Positions 52,015 through 61,358 of a DNA stretch of 64,000 bases are shown here, in pieces (the stretch's first letter is position 1; every line of letters begins with the position of its first letter). The notes under the pieces were generated by a model. That model ran no database searches and was not told the DNA's origin. It saw only the letters and a program-made list of their open reading frames with translations. Both the position numbers and the translations under genes were made by a program. Source of the stretch: CAYNWT01 sp964450955 (GTDB lineage Bacteria > Planctomycetota > Planctomycetia > Planctomycetales > Planctomycetaceae); contig CAYVFI010000023.1 in the NCBI GenBank assembly GCA_964450955.1, positions 51,381-115,380 on the forward strand. Reading direction: 5' to 3'.

Positions 52015-53652
52015 ATGCTGCGTCTCCCTTTGACAACTGAACGCAAAACGCCGTGGTGGCTGATCGTCGTCGCCATTGCGCCGTTCGCTGTTGTCTACCT
52101 CGGGCATTTTCTGTGCGGCAGCGGGGCCACTGGTTTTATTCAGATCGACATGCCGTACTACTCGGCAAACGGTCGCGAGATTTTCGAACGCGGCAACGGC
52201 TTGGTTTATCCGAACCCATACGATCCGTCCCCTGCAGCGCCCGCCATCTATTTTCACTGGCTGGTTTGGTTGCTGGGACTTGGTATTACCAAATTCGGAT
52301 TTGATCCTGGGATGCAGTTTGTGGCGATGGGCCTCGTTGCGGCGCTTAGCTTTAGCTGGCTGACCTGGCGAGCGGTTTCTGTGTGCCTGCCTTCGTCCGC
52401 GTACCGTCGATCGCTTTTTCTGGCGACGATGTGGGGCGGAGGGTTGTTGTGCTCTGGTAGCTTCCTGGCGAACCTGGTTAACGGTTTGCCCTGGAACCTG
52501 GGACTATTGGCGTTCGATCCGGGGGACGGGCTGTGGTTTCTAAACTGGGGACGCAATCTGATTTACCCGACAGAAGCTGTGTACCACGCGTTGGTGGTTG
52601 CTTGTTGGTTATGTGTTTTGCGTGGTCGAGATTGGTGGGGAATTGTTGTCGCGGCATTGCTGGCCAGCACGCATCCCTGGTCCGGTTTGGAAGCGCTGGG
52701 GACACTGGGCGGATACTTTGGATGCCGTTGGCTGATTCGTCGTGAACGCCAGACATTTGCCAAGGGCGCGGCGATGGCTGGTTTGCTGGCGGCGTTTCTT
52801 GGGTACAACCTGTTCTATCTGGATTCGTTTACCGAACACCGCGTGTTGCACGAACGCTGGGAGCTGGACTGGAGCCTTACCTTCACTACCATCGCGTTTG
52901 CTTACCTGCCGGTGTTTTTGTTGGCTGTGGTTGGTTCAAACGACCAGTCGGTCGGCACGAACCACAAACTGTTTCTGTGGATTGCTGCAAGTATCGCGTT
53001 TGGTTTATCGATTCATGATCGGTTCATGAGTCCGACTCAGCCACTGCATTTCACGCGAGGCTATGTCTGGTTCCCGCTCATGTTGCTGGGCCTTCCGGCG
53101 GCTCAACGGTGGCTTGTGCAAGTGACACAAAAACTGCCGACCACTATGGTGCGGCGCTTTGTTTTTGCGGCATGCGCTTTGATGGTGGTGTTGGATAATT
53201 CCGTTTTCCTGACCGTGCAATCGCGCCAACAGCATTCCGGGCACGCCGGCTACCAATTGTCAGACGACGCTGGAGCGTTGCTTGAGTGGATGGATGAAAA
53301 CGGCGTTGACGGCGTGACAGCCTGCCGCGAACCACGACTCAGCTACCTGCTGGCAACCTACACACCCGCGCGACCGTACCTTGGGCACTTTGCAAATTCG
53401 CCTCACTACGCCGCGAGAAAAGAGCATCTTGAGAACCTGTATGCGAGCGGCGGTATCGCGGAAAAGATCGGCTGGTTCAACGATATTGACTTCGCGATTG
53501 TTGATCAGCAGCAGCGAGATGTGTTCGAAAAAAATGGGTGGGAAGCTGTCTTTCAAAGCGGAAAACTTGCTTTGGTTAGAACGCCGGCAGCAGCGCGAGG
53601 GTTCGGCTCGAGTAACCAATTTGCCCGCGGGAACGCCGAACTGCCTCAATAG
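52015..53652 (+). CDS. Multi-pass membrane protein, GT-C-like
   Basis: The 545-residue protein has about 11 hydrophobic segments. The first extracytoplasmic loop (QIDMPYYSANGREIFERGNG, then DPSPAAPAIYFHW) has the acidic residue and layout of GT-C glycosyltransferases, and a small soluble domain follows at the C-terminus. No exact family is recognised. It lies between two PilZ-like paralogues, so c-di-GMP-controlled export or polysaccharide synthesis is a reasonable hypothesis. Confidence 0.75.
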   Translation: MLRLPLTTERKTPWWLIVVAIAPFAVVYLGHFLCGSGATGFIQIDMPYYSANGREIFERGNGLVYPNPYDPSPAAPAIYFHWLVWLLGLGITKFGFDPGMQFVAMGLVAALSFSWLTWRAVSVCLPSSAYRRSLFLATMWGGGLLCSGSFLANLVNGLPWNLGLLAFDPGDGLWFLNWGRNLIYPTEAVYHALVVACWLCVLRGRDWWGIVVAALLASTHPWSGLEALGTLGGYFGCRWLIRRERQTFAKGAAMAGLLAAFLGYNLFYLDSFTEHRVLHERWELDWSLTFTTIAFAYLPVFLLAVVGSNDQSVGTNHKLFLWIAASIAFGLSIHDRFMSPTQPLHFTRGYVWFPLMLLGLPAAQRWLVQVTQKLPTTMVRRFVFAACALMVVLDNSVFLTVQSRQQHSGHAGYQLSDDAGALLEWMDENGVDGVTACREPRLSYLLATYTPARPYLGHFANSPHYAARKEHLENLYASGGIAEKIGWFNDIDFAIVDQQQRDVFEKNGWEAVFQSGKLALVRTPAAARGFGSSNQFARGNAELPQ

Positions 53653-53680
53653 TGCTCTTGTCATCCGGGGCAGTCCACAC

Positions 53681-53722
53681 CACCCGCACAAACCGAATTC
53701 GGTCGGTCGATGCGGGTGTTTG
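53681..53722 (+). terminator. Compound hairpin terminator after the membrane protein gene
   Basis: CACCCGCA / TGCGGGTG (53681-53688 and 53711-53718) encloses the perfect palindrome ACCGAATTCGGT (53692-53703). TTTGATTT follows the outer stem. It separates the membrane protein from paralogue 2. Confidence 0.65.
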
Positions 53723-53789
53723 ATTTCCTGCTTATTGAGAATCCGCAACCTACAGTTTGGTGTTACGTCCCCACGGGTGAGTTATCGAA

Positions 53790-54245
53790 ATGTTTGACTT
53801 TACTTCGCCAATGAAACGCAAGCGGGTTCAGGCCGTTCTGACCAACCGCGTGAATCAAAAATGTCTGGAAGAACTAAGCGGAGAAAGCCGCGGGCCGGAT
53901 AGAACAGCCTACGTGAACGCGTTGATTGTCATTCCTGGTTCCAAGCGAGCGTGGCGTTTCGAAGAGGCCTTCCCGGTTCTCAGTCGCGACCTCAGTTCGG
54001 CCGGAATGGCTATCCTGCACACCAGCGCGTTGGAGGGCGAAGTCCTGCTGGAAGTCACCGGGAAAGACGCGTCAGACAGTTACGTACGTTGCAAGGTTCA
54101 ACACTGCAACGATCTTGGTTATGGCTACTGGCAGATCGGTTTGAAAGCCGAAGAGGTTGTCGACATCAACCGTGCTGATCACACCATTCTGCAGGAACGT
54201 GTCGCCGCTTTGACTGTGGAACCGCTTCCGGGGGAAGCATCGTAA
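53790..54245 (+). CDS. PilZ-like protein, paralogue 2
   Basis: The 151-residue protein matches paralogue 1 along its length: MFDF start, Arg-rich KRKRVQAVLTNRVNQKCLEE, PVLSRDLSSAGMAILHTSAL with DxSxxG, and VRCKVQHCNDLGYGYWQIGL. The pairing of DxSxxG with the nearby Arg cluster favours a PilZ-type c-di-GMP receptor, but the classical RxxxR spacing is not met. The gene has its own promoter region because a terminator precedes it. Confidence 0.65.
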   Translation: MFDFTSPMKRKRVQAVLTNRVNQKCLEELSGESRGPDRTAYVNALIVIPGSKRAWRFEEAFPVLSRDLSSAGMAILHTSALEGEVLLEVTGKDASDSYVRCKVQHCNDLGYGYWQIGLKAEEVVDINRADHTILQERVAALTVEPLPGEAS

Positions 54246-54363
54246 GCCAGCTGTCGCATGCCAATCGAAGTACCGGCTTTAGCCGAAAGACTGCGACGAC
54301 GGACGACGGACGACGGCTGCGATTCCAGCAAAAGGCAGGACTACGAACTCTGGAAACTGTTCG

Positions 54364-55146
54364 CTAACCCGGTTTCCTGCTGCGTGTTGCTGCGAAGCAT
54401 GGGATGTACTCCGAAATCGACGCGTGGTCTTCGTCGCTTAGCCACTTGTCTTCGAAGAAGCCGACAACAGCCAGTCCGGTCTCCGTCTGCCCCGCGATTT
54501 GATCTGCGAGGGTGTGTCCAAAGCACATCGGTTCGCCGTCATGAATCAACGCGTGCCGTTCTTCCTGACTGATGTCGGTCAGGTCTGAGTAAGGAATTTT
54601 GTGCCGAACCTGCAGGTTTCCCTTCTGCATTTGGTCCCAATCGAACACGTAGAAGATGGGGTTCACGAACCCCGACAGCAGATGACCGCCCGGCTTCAGT
54701 ACGCGGCAGGCTTCCTTCCAAACAGGACGAATGTCGGGAACGAATCCGTTGGAACACGGATGAAAGATCAGGTCAAAACTGTTGTCGCCAAAACAGCTCA
54801 GGTCCCGCATATCGCCTTCGATTGTTTCGATGCTGAGACCGTCTCGTTCGGCGACCAATCGATCCTGGCCAAGTTGAGCGGGAGAGTTATCGAACACACT
54901 GACGTCCGCGCCCGCTGCCGCCAGGATAGGACCTTGTTGCCCACCGCCGCTGGCCAGCCCCAGAACTTTGGCTCCTTCAAGTTGTCCGAACCAATCCCGC
55001 GGCACAGGTTTTTCCGGCGTCAGTACCACCGACCAATCGCCTTCCCGCGCTCGGGCAATGGCTTCGCTGGTGACGGGGACTGTCCACTGGTTCTTCTTCG
55101 CGACTTCGCTGTTCCAGGCGGTGCGGTTGTAGTCGCGGATATCCAT
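54364..55146 (-). CDS. Class I SAM-dependent methyltransferase
   Basis: This is a Methyltransf_11-type protein of 260 residues. The SAM-binding motif I is KVLGLASGGGQQGPILAAAG, motif II region ADVSVFDNSPAQL, and EGDMRDLSCFGDNSFDLIFH with LKPGGHLLSGF completes the fold. The substrate is unknown. It lies 24 bp after the phosphatase gene on the same strand. Confidence 0.9.
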   Translation of the reverse strand: MDIRDYNRTAWNSEVAKKNQWTVPVTSEAIARAREGDWSVVLTPEKPVPRDWFGQLEGAKVLGLASGGGQQGPILAAAGADVSVFDNSPAQLGQDRLVAERDGLSIETIEGDMRDLSCFGDNSFDLIFHPCSNGFVPDIRPVWKEACRVLKPGGHLLSGFVNPIFYVFDWDQMQKGNLQVRHKIPYSDLTDISQEERHALIHDGEPMCFGHTLADQIAGQTETGLAVVGFFEDKWLSDEDHASISEYIPCFAATRSRKPG

Positions 55147-55170
55147 GCGATGTCTCTGAGTCTGATTTAG

Positions 55171-56013
55171 TCAGCTTGTGCTAGTGTGCTTTTTTTCCAG
55201 CCCAAGGAATCGAGCCAGCAACCGAACCGGTGCCAGCAGATTATCTTTCAGCGAAACCCCCGTTCCGTTGGCTCGCGCCAGCATTACCGTGACGTCATCA
55301 CCATTAAGGTTATCCGAATTCAACTCGCGCAGCCGATCCAGAGTCTCAGGTACGATGGTTTCCGGACGCTCTGTGTTTGCCTGTTTGACCAAGTCCAGTA
55401 AGCCGTCCGACTTAAGCATCTCGCCAGACTGATGTTTCGCTTCAAACATCGCGTCCGTATAGCAAAGAACCAAATCGCCGACGTCCAGTTTGATTTTTCC
55501 GGACGTGAACTTGGTGTCTTCTAAAACTCCAATTGGCATGTTGCGGCCATCAGTGGTCTCATCTTCATACGACAGCCAGACGCCGCGTTTTTTTCTGAAC
55601 ACCAATGCCGGCGGGTGACCGGCGGACGCCATGCTTAGCGATCTGGTTGGCGAGAAGAATGTGCTCATGAGGGCGGTTGCGAATCGTTCGGTTCCGCCAA
55701 ACTGATTGTTCAACGCTTCTGCCATCCGCGATTGGTCGATGATGTTGACGTTCTTCCGCATCATGTCGCGCAGGCCGACAGCAACAGGTGACGCTTCGGC
55801 TCCATGGCCGCTCACGTCTGCCAGCAGCATTCGCGTAATTCGACCCGACGCGCATGAAGACAAGTAGTACACGTCGCCACCGCCACTGTTGGTTTCAAGC
55901 GGTTCACTGTAGACCCAAACGTCCAGCCCAGGGACAGCAAACTGCGACCAGGTCGCGTGGTTGCCGCCCCAGACTTCCATGCATTGCATTTTTTCAGCGG
56001 TTGGCTGACCCAC
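55171..56013 (-). CDS. SpoIIE/RsbU-type PP2C serine phosphatase
   Basis: A metal-dependent phosphatase that usually acts on anti-sigma-factor antagonists. In 280 residues, almost nothing precedes the catalytic domain, so there is no sensor domain. The metal-binding signature is LLADVSGHGAEASPVAVGL, with AGHPPALVF, GDLVLCYTDAMFEA and NGDDVTVMLAR completing it. A GTG at 56013 lies 11 bp after the sulfatase stop; an ATG at 55989 is the alternative. It is downstream of the sulfatase on the same strand. Confidence 0.88.
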   Translation of the reverse strand: MGQPTAEKMQCMEVWGGNHATWSQFAVPGLDVWVYSEPLETNSGGGDVYYLSSCASGRITRMLLADVSGHGAEASPVAVGLRDMMRKNVNIIDQSRMAEALNNQFGGTERFATALMSTFFSPTRSLSMASAGHPPALVFRKKRGVWLSYEDETTDGRNMPIGVLEDTKFTSGKIKLDVGDLVLCYTDAMFEAKHQSGEMLKSDGLLDLVKQANTERPETIVPETLDRLRELNSDNLNGDDVTVMLARANGTGVSLKDNLLAPVRLLARFLGLEKKHTSTS

Positions 56014-56024
56014 GCGGTTCCGAT

Positions 56025-57527
56025 CTACTTTTTCTTGTTTCTCTGCCGTGGTTTAGTGGGGGGAGTATCTACGCCGCCCAGCGGGAAGATTCTAGAGGGA
56101 ACATGTTGCTGGTCCATCAACTTCTTCAGTTCCATCAGCTTTTCCGGATTCGCGGCGGCGACGTTGTTTTTCTCACCGATGTCTTCTCGAAGGTTGTAAA
56201 GTTCCAGTTCCAGCTTGCCTTTGCTGGTGTCGGTTCGAATCGCTTTCCAGTCACCGACGCGAACAAACTGTTGACCACCGTAGCCCGTGAACTCGCGGTA
56301 GAGGAACGGGCGTTCTTGCTGGTCTTGTCCAAGTAACGTGGGCAGCAGGCTGATACCGTCTGTGTTTCGCGGAACCACATGGGCTGCATCGACCGCGTCC
56401 AGAAGCGTGGGCATCCAGTCTTCGAACCCGCTTATCCGATCGCTTGTCGAACCGGCTTTCACCTTGCCCGGCCATCGCACCAGCGTCGGTACACGCACGC
56501 CGCCTTCGTACAGGGAACCCTTCAGTCCGCGAAGTTCACCCACGCTTTTAAAGAATGTGTAATCAACTTCCTTGCCCAGGTGCGTCGTCCCGTTGTCAGA
56601 ACTAAAGACGACCAGTGTGTTGTCGGCGAGTTCCAGTTCGTCCAGCAGGTTCAGCAGGTTTCCGATGTAGCGATCCATGCGCGTGATCATGGCCGCGTAG
56701 GCTGCTCGCGGAGTGAAGTGCGGCGTGTACCCATACCCGGCATCGCGCGTAAATGGTGGGTCTTTCCAGCCGAGTTGAAGGTACGGTTTCAATTCTTCGT
56801 CCGGAACATGTAGCGCGACGTGCGGAATGACTGTGGGGTAGTAAAGGAAGAACGGTCGGTCTTTGTTGGTTCGAACAAAATCCAGAACCTGTTCGTTAAT
56901 GCGATCGGGAGCGTAGTCCTGGCCTTTGAAAATGTCATAGCTTCGCGGGTCAGACTTGTCGGTTCCTGCTGCCAGACTCGCGTGCCCGGGAACGGGTGGA
57001 TCGTTTTTGAGTTCGATCCGAGACTCATCGCTCCAAAGATACGACGGGTAGTAACTGTGCGCGTGGGCCTGGCAGTTGTATCCGAAGAACCGATTGAACC
57101 CCTGCTGCGTCGGCGTACTTGCCGAAGCGGGTCCGCCCAGTCCCCACTTCCCGAACGCTCCGGTCACGTAACCCTGTGCCTGCATGAGTTCGCCGATGGT
57201 CACTTCGCCGGCTGGCAACGGTTGTTGGCCTTCTGGTGGAGTTGACTTGTTGCTTCGAACGAACGCGTGCCCCGGATGTTTTCCTGTCATCAACACGCAC
57301 CGCGACGGTGCGCAGACTGCGTTACCGCAGTAGTGCTGCGTGAGCCGCATTCCCTGCGTCGCCAGCTTGTCCAGGTGCGGTGTTTTGATGAGTTCCTGGC
57401 CGAAGGAACCAAGTTCTCTGTAGCCAAGATCGTCCGCAAGAATGAACACGATGTTCGGCCGGTCGTCGGCAAAGGCAGACGACGACAGCATGAAAACGAA
57501 AGTCAGCATTGTCAGGATGGAACGCAT
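56025..57527 (-). CDS. Secreted formylglycine-dependent sulfatase
   Basis: The 500-residue protein has a signal peptide (ILTMLTFVFMLSSSAFA) followed by the sulfatase core. The metal-binding N-terminal motif is NIVFILADDLGYRELG, and the formylglycine motif is AVCAPSRCVLMTGKHPGHA (C-x-P-S-R, the Cys being modified by the formylglycine-generating enzyme). LVVFSSDNGTTH carries further metal ligands. Planctomycetota have many such enzymes for sulfated polysaccharides. The ATG at 57527 has GGAG upstream. A GTG/ATG nine codons earlier would precede the signal peptide. Confidence 0.94.
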   Translation of the reverse strand: MRSILTMLTFVFMLSSSAFADDRPNIVFILADDLGYRELGSFGQELIKTPHLDKLATQGMRLTQHYCGNAVCAPSRCVLMTGKHPGHAFVRSNKSTPPEGQQPLPAGEVTIGELMQAQGYVTGAFGKWGLGGPASASTPTQQGFNRFFGYNCQAHAHSYYPSYLWSDESRIELKNDPPVPGHASLAAGTDKSDPRSYDIFKGQDYAPDRINEQVLDFVRTNKDRPFFLYYPTVIPHVALHVPDEELKPYLQLGWKDPPFTRDAGYGYTPHFTPRAAYAAMITRMDRYIGNLLNLLDELELADNTLVVFSSDNGTTHLGKEVDYTFFKSVGELRGLKGSLYEGGVRVPTLVRWPGKVKAGSTSDRISGFEDWMPTLLDAVDAAHVVPRNTDGISLLPTLLGQDQQERPFLYREFTGYGGQQFVRVGDWKAIRTDTSKGKLELELYNLREDIGEKNNVAAANPEKLMELKKLMDQQHVPSRIFPLGGVDTPPTKPRQRNKKK

Positions 57528-57598
57528 GAGTTCTCCAGGTTGTGTCGTCAGCATACACTGCGATTAGCACACTTTACCGTGGTGGTGACAAGGTAGGA

Positions 57599-58024
57599 AT
57601 GAGCAAGCCGGCAAGAATTCGCTTCCAATACCCGGGCTGGGACATGGCATGGTGGACAGGGTTGTTCATCCTGTTCGCCGCGGTTGGCGTGTGGGTGAGC
57701 GTTACCATCGGCAAGACTTCATGGTATCTGGTCGCAGCTATGGGGCTCTCCATTCCGGCCATTGGCGTCTGGTTTCGCGTCCGCATGGCCGGGCATACGT
57801 TTGTCGTTGTGAACACGTTTTTCGGCATTCTGGGCATCGCTGGCCTTTTTGTCCTGCCATTCCACTGGCGAACGATCCTGCGAATCGCCATGTCATTCTC
57901 CACCGCCTATTCGGCCCTTGAATGGACGCGCCGTATTCTTATTGAGAATGAGTTGCTTGATGAAGGTCTGTGTTGGGATGACGTGAAAGAACTGATGAAG
58001 GATCAGGAGAGATTTCCCGACTGA
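57599..58024 (+). CDS. Small membrane protein of unknown function
   Basis: The 141-residue protein has four hydrophobic segments (WWTGLFILFAAVGVWVSV, WYLVAAMGLSIPAIGVWF, FVVVNTFFGILGIAGLFVLP, and ILRIAMSFSTAYSALEW) and a polar C-terminal tail with EGLCWDDVKELMKDQERF. No family is recognised. The ATG at 57599 (AGGTAGGA upstream) is preferred to 57542. It is divergent from the sulfatase. Confidence 0.75.
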   Translation: MSKPARIRFQYPGWDMAWWTGLFILFAAVGVWVSVTIGKTSWYLVAAMGLSIPAIGVWFRVRMAGHTFVVVNTFFGILGIAGLFVLPFHWRTILRIAMSFSTAYSALEWTRRILIENELLDEGLCWDDVKELMKDQERFPD

Positions 58025-58083
58025 TGGTTCGGCGATAACTCGGGTGGCGTGTGCTCTCTTAAGATCAGCGACGGAGGTTTCGG

Positions 58084-58803
58084 ATGACTCAACTGTTTAT
58101 TGGCATGTCAAAAAGTGAAACCGAGCAGGTTCGTTCGTGGCTTGATCATGCTTCTGTCGTAGCAGGTTGCAGTGTCGAGGCTGGCGAGAACCAATTCCTG
58201 GAATCGTTGGAGGCGGCCGTTGGTCCGGATCTTTCTGGAGACGATGTTCTGGCGATTGGGGCTGCGTTCGGAGAAGCGATTGCCAAACGAGCGGGGCTGA
58301 AGTGGGTGATGGTGTTTGATGAGTATGGTTTGGACTTTGGATTGCAAAAGCCAATGACCTCGCTTGTTTGTTTTCCGCTAAGCATGATTCTGAAACGCGT
58401 CGAGCAGGGTGAGAAGCTCAATTTGATTCGCCTTATCGCTGAGACTGCAAAGTTGATGGAGTCCACTGAAGCCGGGCCGGAACCGAACGCTGATTTCGAA
58501 CCGTGCGTCTTCGGTTTGAACTCAGTGGATATTGTCGCCGAACATTCTGACGGCAGCATCGTGCTGGTCATGGTCACGCTGGGTCAGATGAGCAACGACC
58601 CGCGAACGATTCAAATTCTGACGCACAAGTTGGCCACATATGAGTACCTTGCCAACGACGAATACTCAGGCTGTCGCGTGCGGATCAAGCTGACTGTGTC
58701 CGAGGCTCCCGACGACGGAATCACCGCGTGGCTCGATCAGCAGGGGGCTCGACTTCGGGATGCGTCGATCGAGTTGGTCGTCGAAGGTCCGGAAAACGAA
58801 TAG
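58084..58803 (+). CDS. DUF3806 protein with a DUF6572-like C-terminal part
   Basis: The 239-residue soluble protein has two parts. Residues about 50-120 (LAIGAAFGEAIAKRAGLKWV, VFDEYGLDFGLQ, CFPLSMILKRVEQGE) match the DUF3806 layout. Residues about 140-235 (NSVDIVAEHSDGSIVLVMVT, then QILTHKLATYEYLANDEYSG) resemble DUF6572. Functions of both are unknown. The start ATG follows GGAGG. Confidence 0.7.
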   Translation: MTQLFIGMSKSETEQVRSWLDHASVVAGCSVEAGENQFLESLEAAVGPDLSGDDVLAIGAAFGEAIAKRAGLKWVMVFDEYGLDFGLQKPMTSLVCFPLSMILKRVEQGEKLNLIRLIAETAKLMESTEAGPEPNADFEPCVFGLNSVDIVAEHSDGSIVLVMVTLGQMSNDPRTIQILTHKLATYEYLANDEYSGCRVRIKLTVSEAPDDGITAWLDQQGARLRDASIELVVEGPENE

Positions 58804-58850
58804 TGCGGATGACACGCTGGGCGCAGAGGGCGCGGGATTTCAGGCTTGGT

Positions 58851-61358
58851 CTAAGGCAACCCGCTTAGTTTGCGGATGACCCATTCGATTGTCAGCAGTG
58901 CGAAAAACAGCAGCATGATGGACCAGTGGTCCCACAGTCGGACCTCGGTTGTTTCCGACTCCTTCTGTTCCTTGTCGGTAAACATTTCTGCGATTTGGCT
59001 GACTTCGTCGGCGTTAAAAACTCGGCCGCCACTGGCATCCGCGATCTGCTGTAGCAACGCTCGGTTGCAGCTTACGTCAGATAGTTCCAACGACTTTTCT
59101 TCCTGAACGAAGAATTCAGCAGCGATGTTTGCGGGCTGACCATCAATGAGTAATTCGATGCGATACGAACCGGCCGGAGGTGACACGACTGTTGCTGAGT
59201 GAGCTCGCGTGCGGCCTTCTTCCGGTTCCAACTCAACCGTTGCGAAAACTCGGTCGGGGTTATCGCCGTCAATTTGTTTCACGACTGCGGTCGCGCGGGT
59301 GTTTGGTTCCTGTTTGATTTTTTGGCGAGACCACACGGCGGTGACGTCCAGGTCTTCGCCCTGCTGCAGTTCCGTCGCACTGAGTTTTAGTCGAACGCTG
59401 TCGTTGCCGGCCGATGCCTTGTTTGTCGCGGCCCAGCGAGCCAGTTGTCCCCAGAAGCGGTGGTGGTATCGATCGCCTTCACGGAACCGCCATCGCCAGG
59501 TGCTGTCGATTCCCATCCACAGAACCTGTCCAAACCCATAAAACTGATGCGCGATTAACGCGTTTTCGCGTTCGTAGTTGATGTCCTGTTGTTGCGTGGG
59601 ATCGTAGACAGACGCAAACACGTTCGCGCCGGGTTTCACTTCGCTGACGACAGCCCAGGTGTGTCCAGGTAGCCGTTGCCAGAAACGGCGATTTTCGAAT
59701 CGATCTTCGACAAACTGGAACATTGATTCGTCCAGTGCCTCAGCCGTGATAAACAAGTGCATGCCGCGTTCGCGCGGTGAGCCGGTGTCGTCCAGACCGC
59801 GCCTGTTAACGACCGCGGCGCTTTTAATGGGCAGCATTTTTGACAGGGCCGGATTGTCGTAGGCCATTGGCATGTGCCGTTTGCCCGCCTGGAATACCAC
59901 GCTGCCTCCAAGTTCTGAAACGTACCTGTCCAGGAGGCCCAGGAACCCGGGTGTAAGTTTATCGGGAGCGACGTCGCCGATGATAATCAAGTCCACGTCC
60001 GCCAGAGGTGACTCGTCGATGTTGTCGACGTTTGCTGGCAGGTTGAGTGACTGAGCAAAAAACGTTGAGTTCAACTGTTCGATGTAAGGCTGTTCGAAAA
60101 CAACGCTTCTGGCTTCAACGCGTTCGTCTCGATCCAGGGCTCTGTGCAGGAACCGAAATTCCCATCGCGATTCTCCTTCGATCAGCAACACGCGGGCCCG
60201 GTCGTCCACAACCGTCATTGCAAAGCCGGACTGATTATTGTCGTCGCGCGTTTCGCCTTCGCGTGGGGTTACTTTGACCAGGTACTTTTGTCGTCCTGGC
60301 ACTGTTGCGTCCAGGTTGAATTCAACATCCATTCCGCCGCTGACAGCCTGAATGGTTTTCTCTGAGATGACGGTGCCGTCTTGTTCAAGAGAGACATTAA
60401 TTTCCTGGCCTTCAAACCCGGACGCGAGAATTTCCGCACTCAGGATTGCGTTGTCGTCTTTAAATACCGTTTGCGGATAGTCCAGCGAACCGACCGACAG
60501 ATCGCGGGGTCGATAAATTGAACCGAGTACTACCGGGCAGACTGGTGCTTGCAGTGAACCTAATTGCCGGGCGATCGTGACCGGATCGTTGCCGCTGGTG
60601 TCGCGGCCGTCGGTCAGAATCACAACGCCAGCCAACGGTGTTTCGCTGGACGAGAGTCCTTTTGTGAGGTCCGAAAGTCCGGTTCCAACCGAACGGGGCG
60701 GAGCGTTAACGAACTCAGGCAGTCCCTCGACTTCAGTCGCTTCGGTGTCTTTGGCGAACACATGAAGTTGCACGTTGGCCACGTCTTCCAACTGATCCAG
60801 TAGTGGATCCGTTGTCTTCGTTAATAGTCGCAGGGCGATTTCACTGCGGCTCAGTCGGGCGAGTTCGTCATAAACGCCTTGCAGGTTTTCCTTGCGTGTT
60901 GCGGCTAGTTCGGCTCGGCGAATCGGATCAGCTGATTCGTTGGATGAAACCCATTGGGGTTCGCGTCCCTCGTCCAAAGCCTGCAGCCATCCGTCGATGC
61001 GATCATTGGTGGCTTTGTTGCCAATCATCCCCAGCGCCCGCGCCCAACGTAGCTTTTCCGATTCCGACGCCTGCTGGTCGGCCGTGGACATGCTGTCTGA
61101 GATATCCAGTGCGACCAACACGTAGCTGCGATTTTTTTTGTCGCGTGTCCATGTCATGACTGGTTGCATGATGGTCAGCAGCAGCGTGGCCAGGACAGCC
61201 ATTCGCAGCAGCAGCATGGCCCGGCCGGCGCGTCGGGAGACCAGTTTGCGTTCCTGGCGGAGTAGCAGGAAGATTAGTATTCCGGCGACGACGACAACCA
61301 GGATCCAAAGCCACGCGCTGCCCGATTGCAGGCCGCGGAATACGAGGTCACGTGTCAT
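58851..61358 (-). CDS. VWA-domain membrane protein
   Basis: The 835-residue protein has two N-terminal membrane segments (WLWILVVVVAGILIFLLLRQ, AMLLLRMAVLATLLLTIMQP), a von Willebrand A domain with an intact MIDAS (DISDSMSTAD, then VVILTDGRDTSG), a central GATase-1-like region (about 360-600) and a C-terminal membrane anchor (HWSIMLLFFALLTIEWVIRK). It is coupled to the upstream BatA-like gene by a 4-bp overlap. These pairs are common in planctomycetes, usually with MoxR and DUF58 genes, which are not in the window. Confidence 0.88.
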   Translation of the reverse strand: MTRDLVFRGLQSGSAWLWILVVVVAGILIFLLLRQERKLVSRRAGRAMLLLRMAVLATLLLTIMQPVMTWTRDKKNRSYVLVALDISDSMSTADQQASESEKLRWARALGMIGNKATNDRIDGWLQALDEGREPQWVSSNESADPIRRAELAATRKENLQGVYDELARLSRSEIALRLLTKTTDPLLDQLEDVANVQLHVFAKDTEATEVEGLPEFVNAPPRSVGTGLSDLTKGLSSSETPLAGVVILTDGRDTSGNDPVTIARQLGSLQAPVCPVVLGSIYRPRDLSVGSLDYPQTVFKDDNAILSAEILASGFEGQEINVSLEQDGTVISEKTIQAVSGGMDVEFNLDATVPGRQKYLVKVTPREGETRDDNNQSGFAMTVVDDRARVLLIEGESRWEFRFLHRALDRDERVEARSVVFEQPYIEQLNSTFFAQSLNLPANVDNIDESPLADVDLIIIGDVAPDKLTPGFLGLLDRYVSELGGSVVFQAGKRHMPMAYDNPALSKMLPIKSAAVVNRRGLDDTGSPRERGMHLFITAEALDESMFQFVEDRFENRRFWQRLPGHTWAVVSEVKPGANVFASVYDPTQQQDINYERENALIAHQFYGFGQVLWMGIDSTWRWRFREGDRYHHRFWGQLARWAATNKASAGNDSVRLKLSATELQQGEDLDVTAVWSRQKIKQEPNTRATAVVKQIDGDNPDRVFATVELEPEEGRTRAHSATVVSPPAGSYRIELLIDGQPANIAAEFFVQEEKSLELSDVSCNRALLQQIADASGGRVFNADEVSQIAEMFTDKEQKESETTEVRLWDHWSIMLLFFALLTIEWVIRKLSGLP

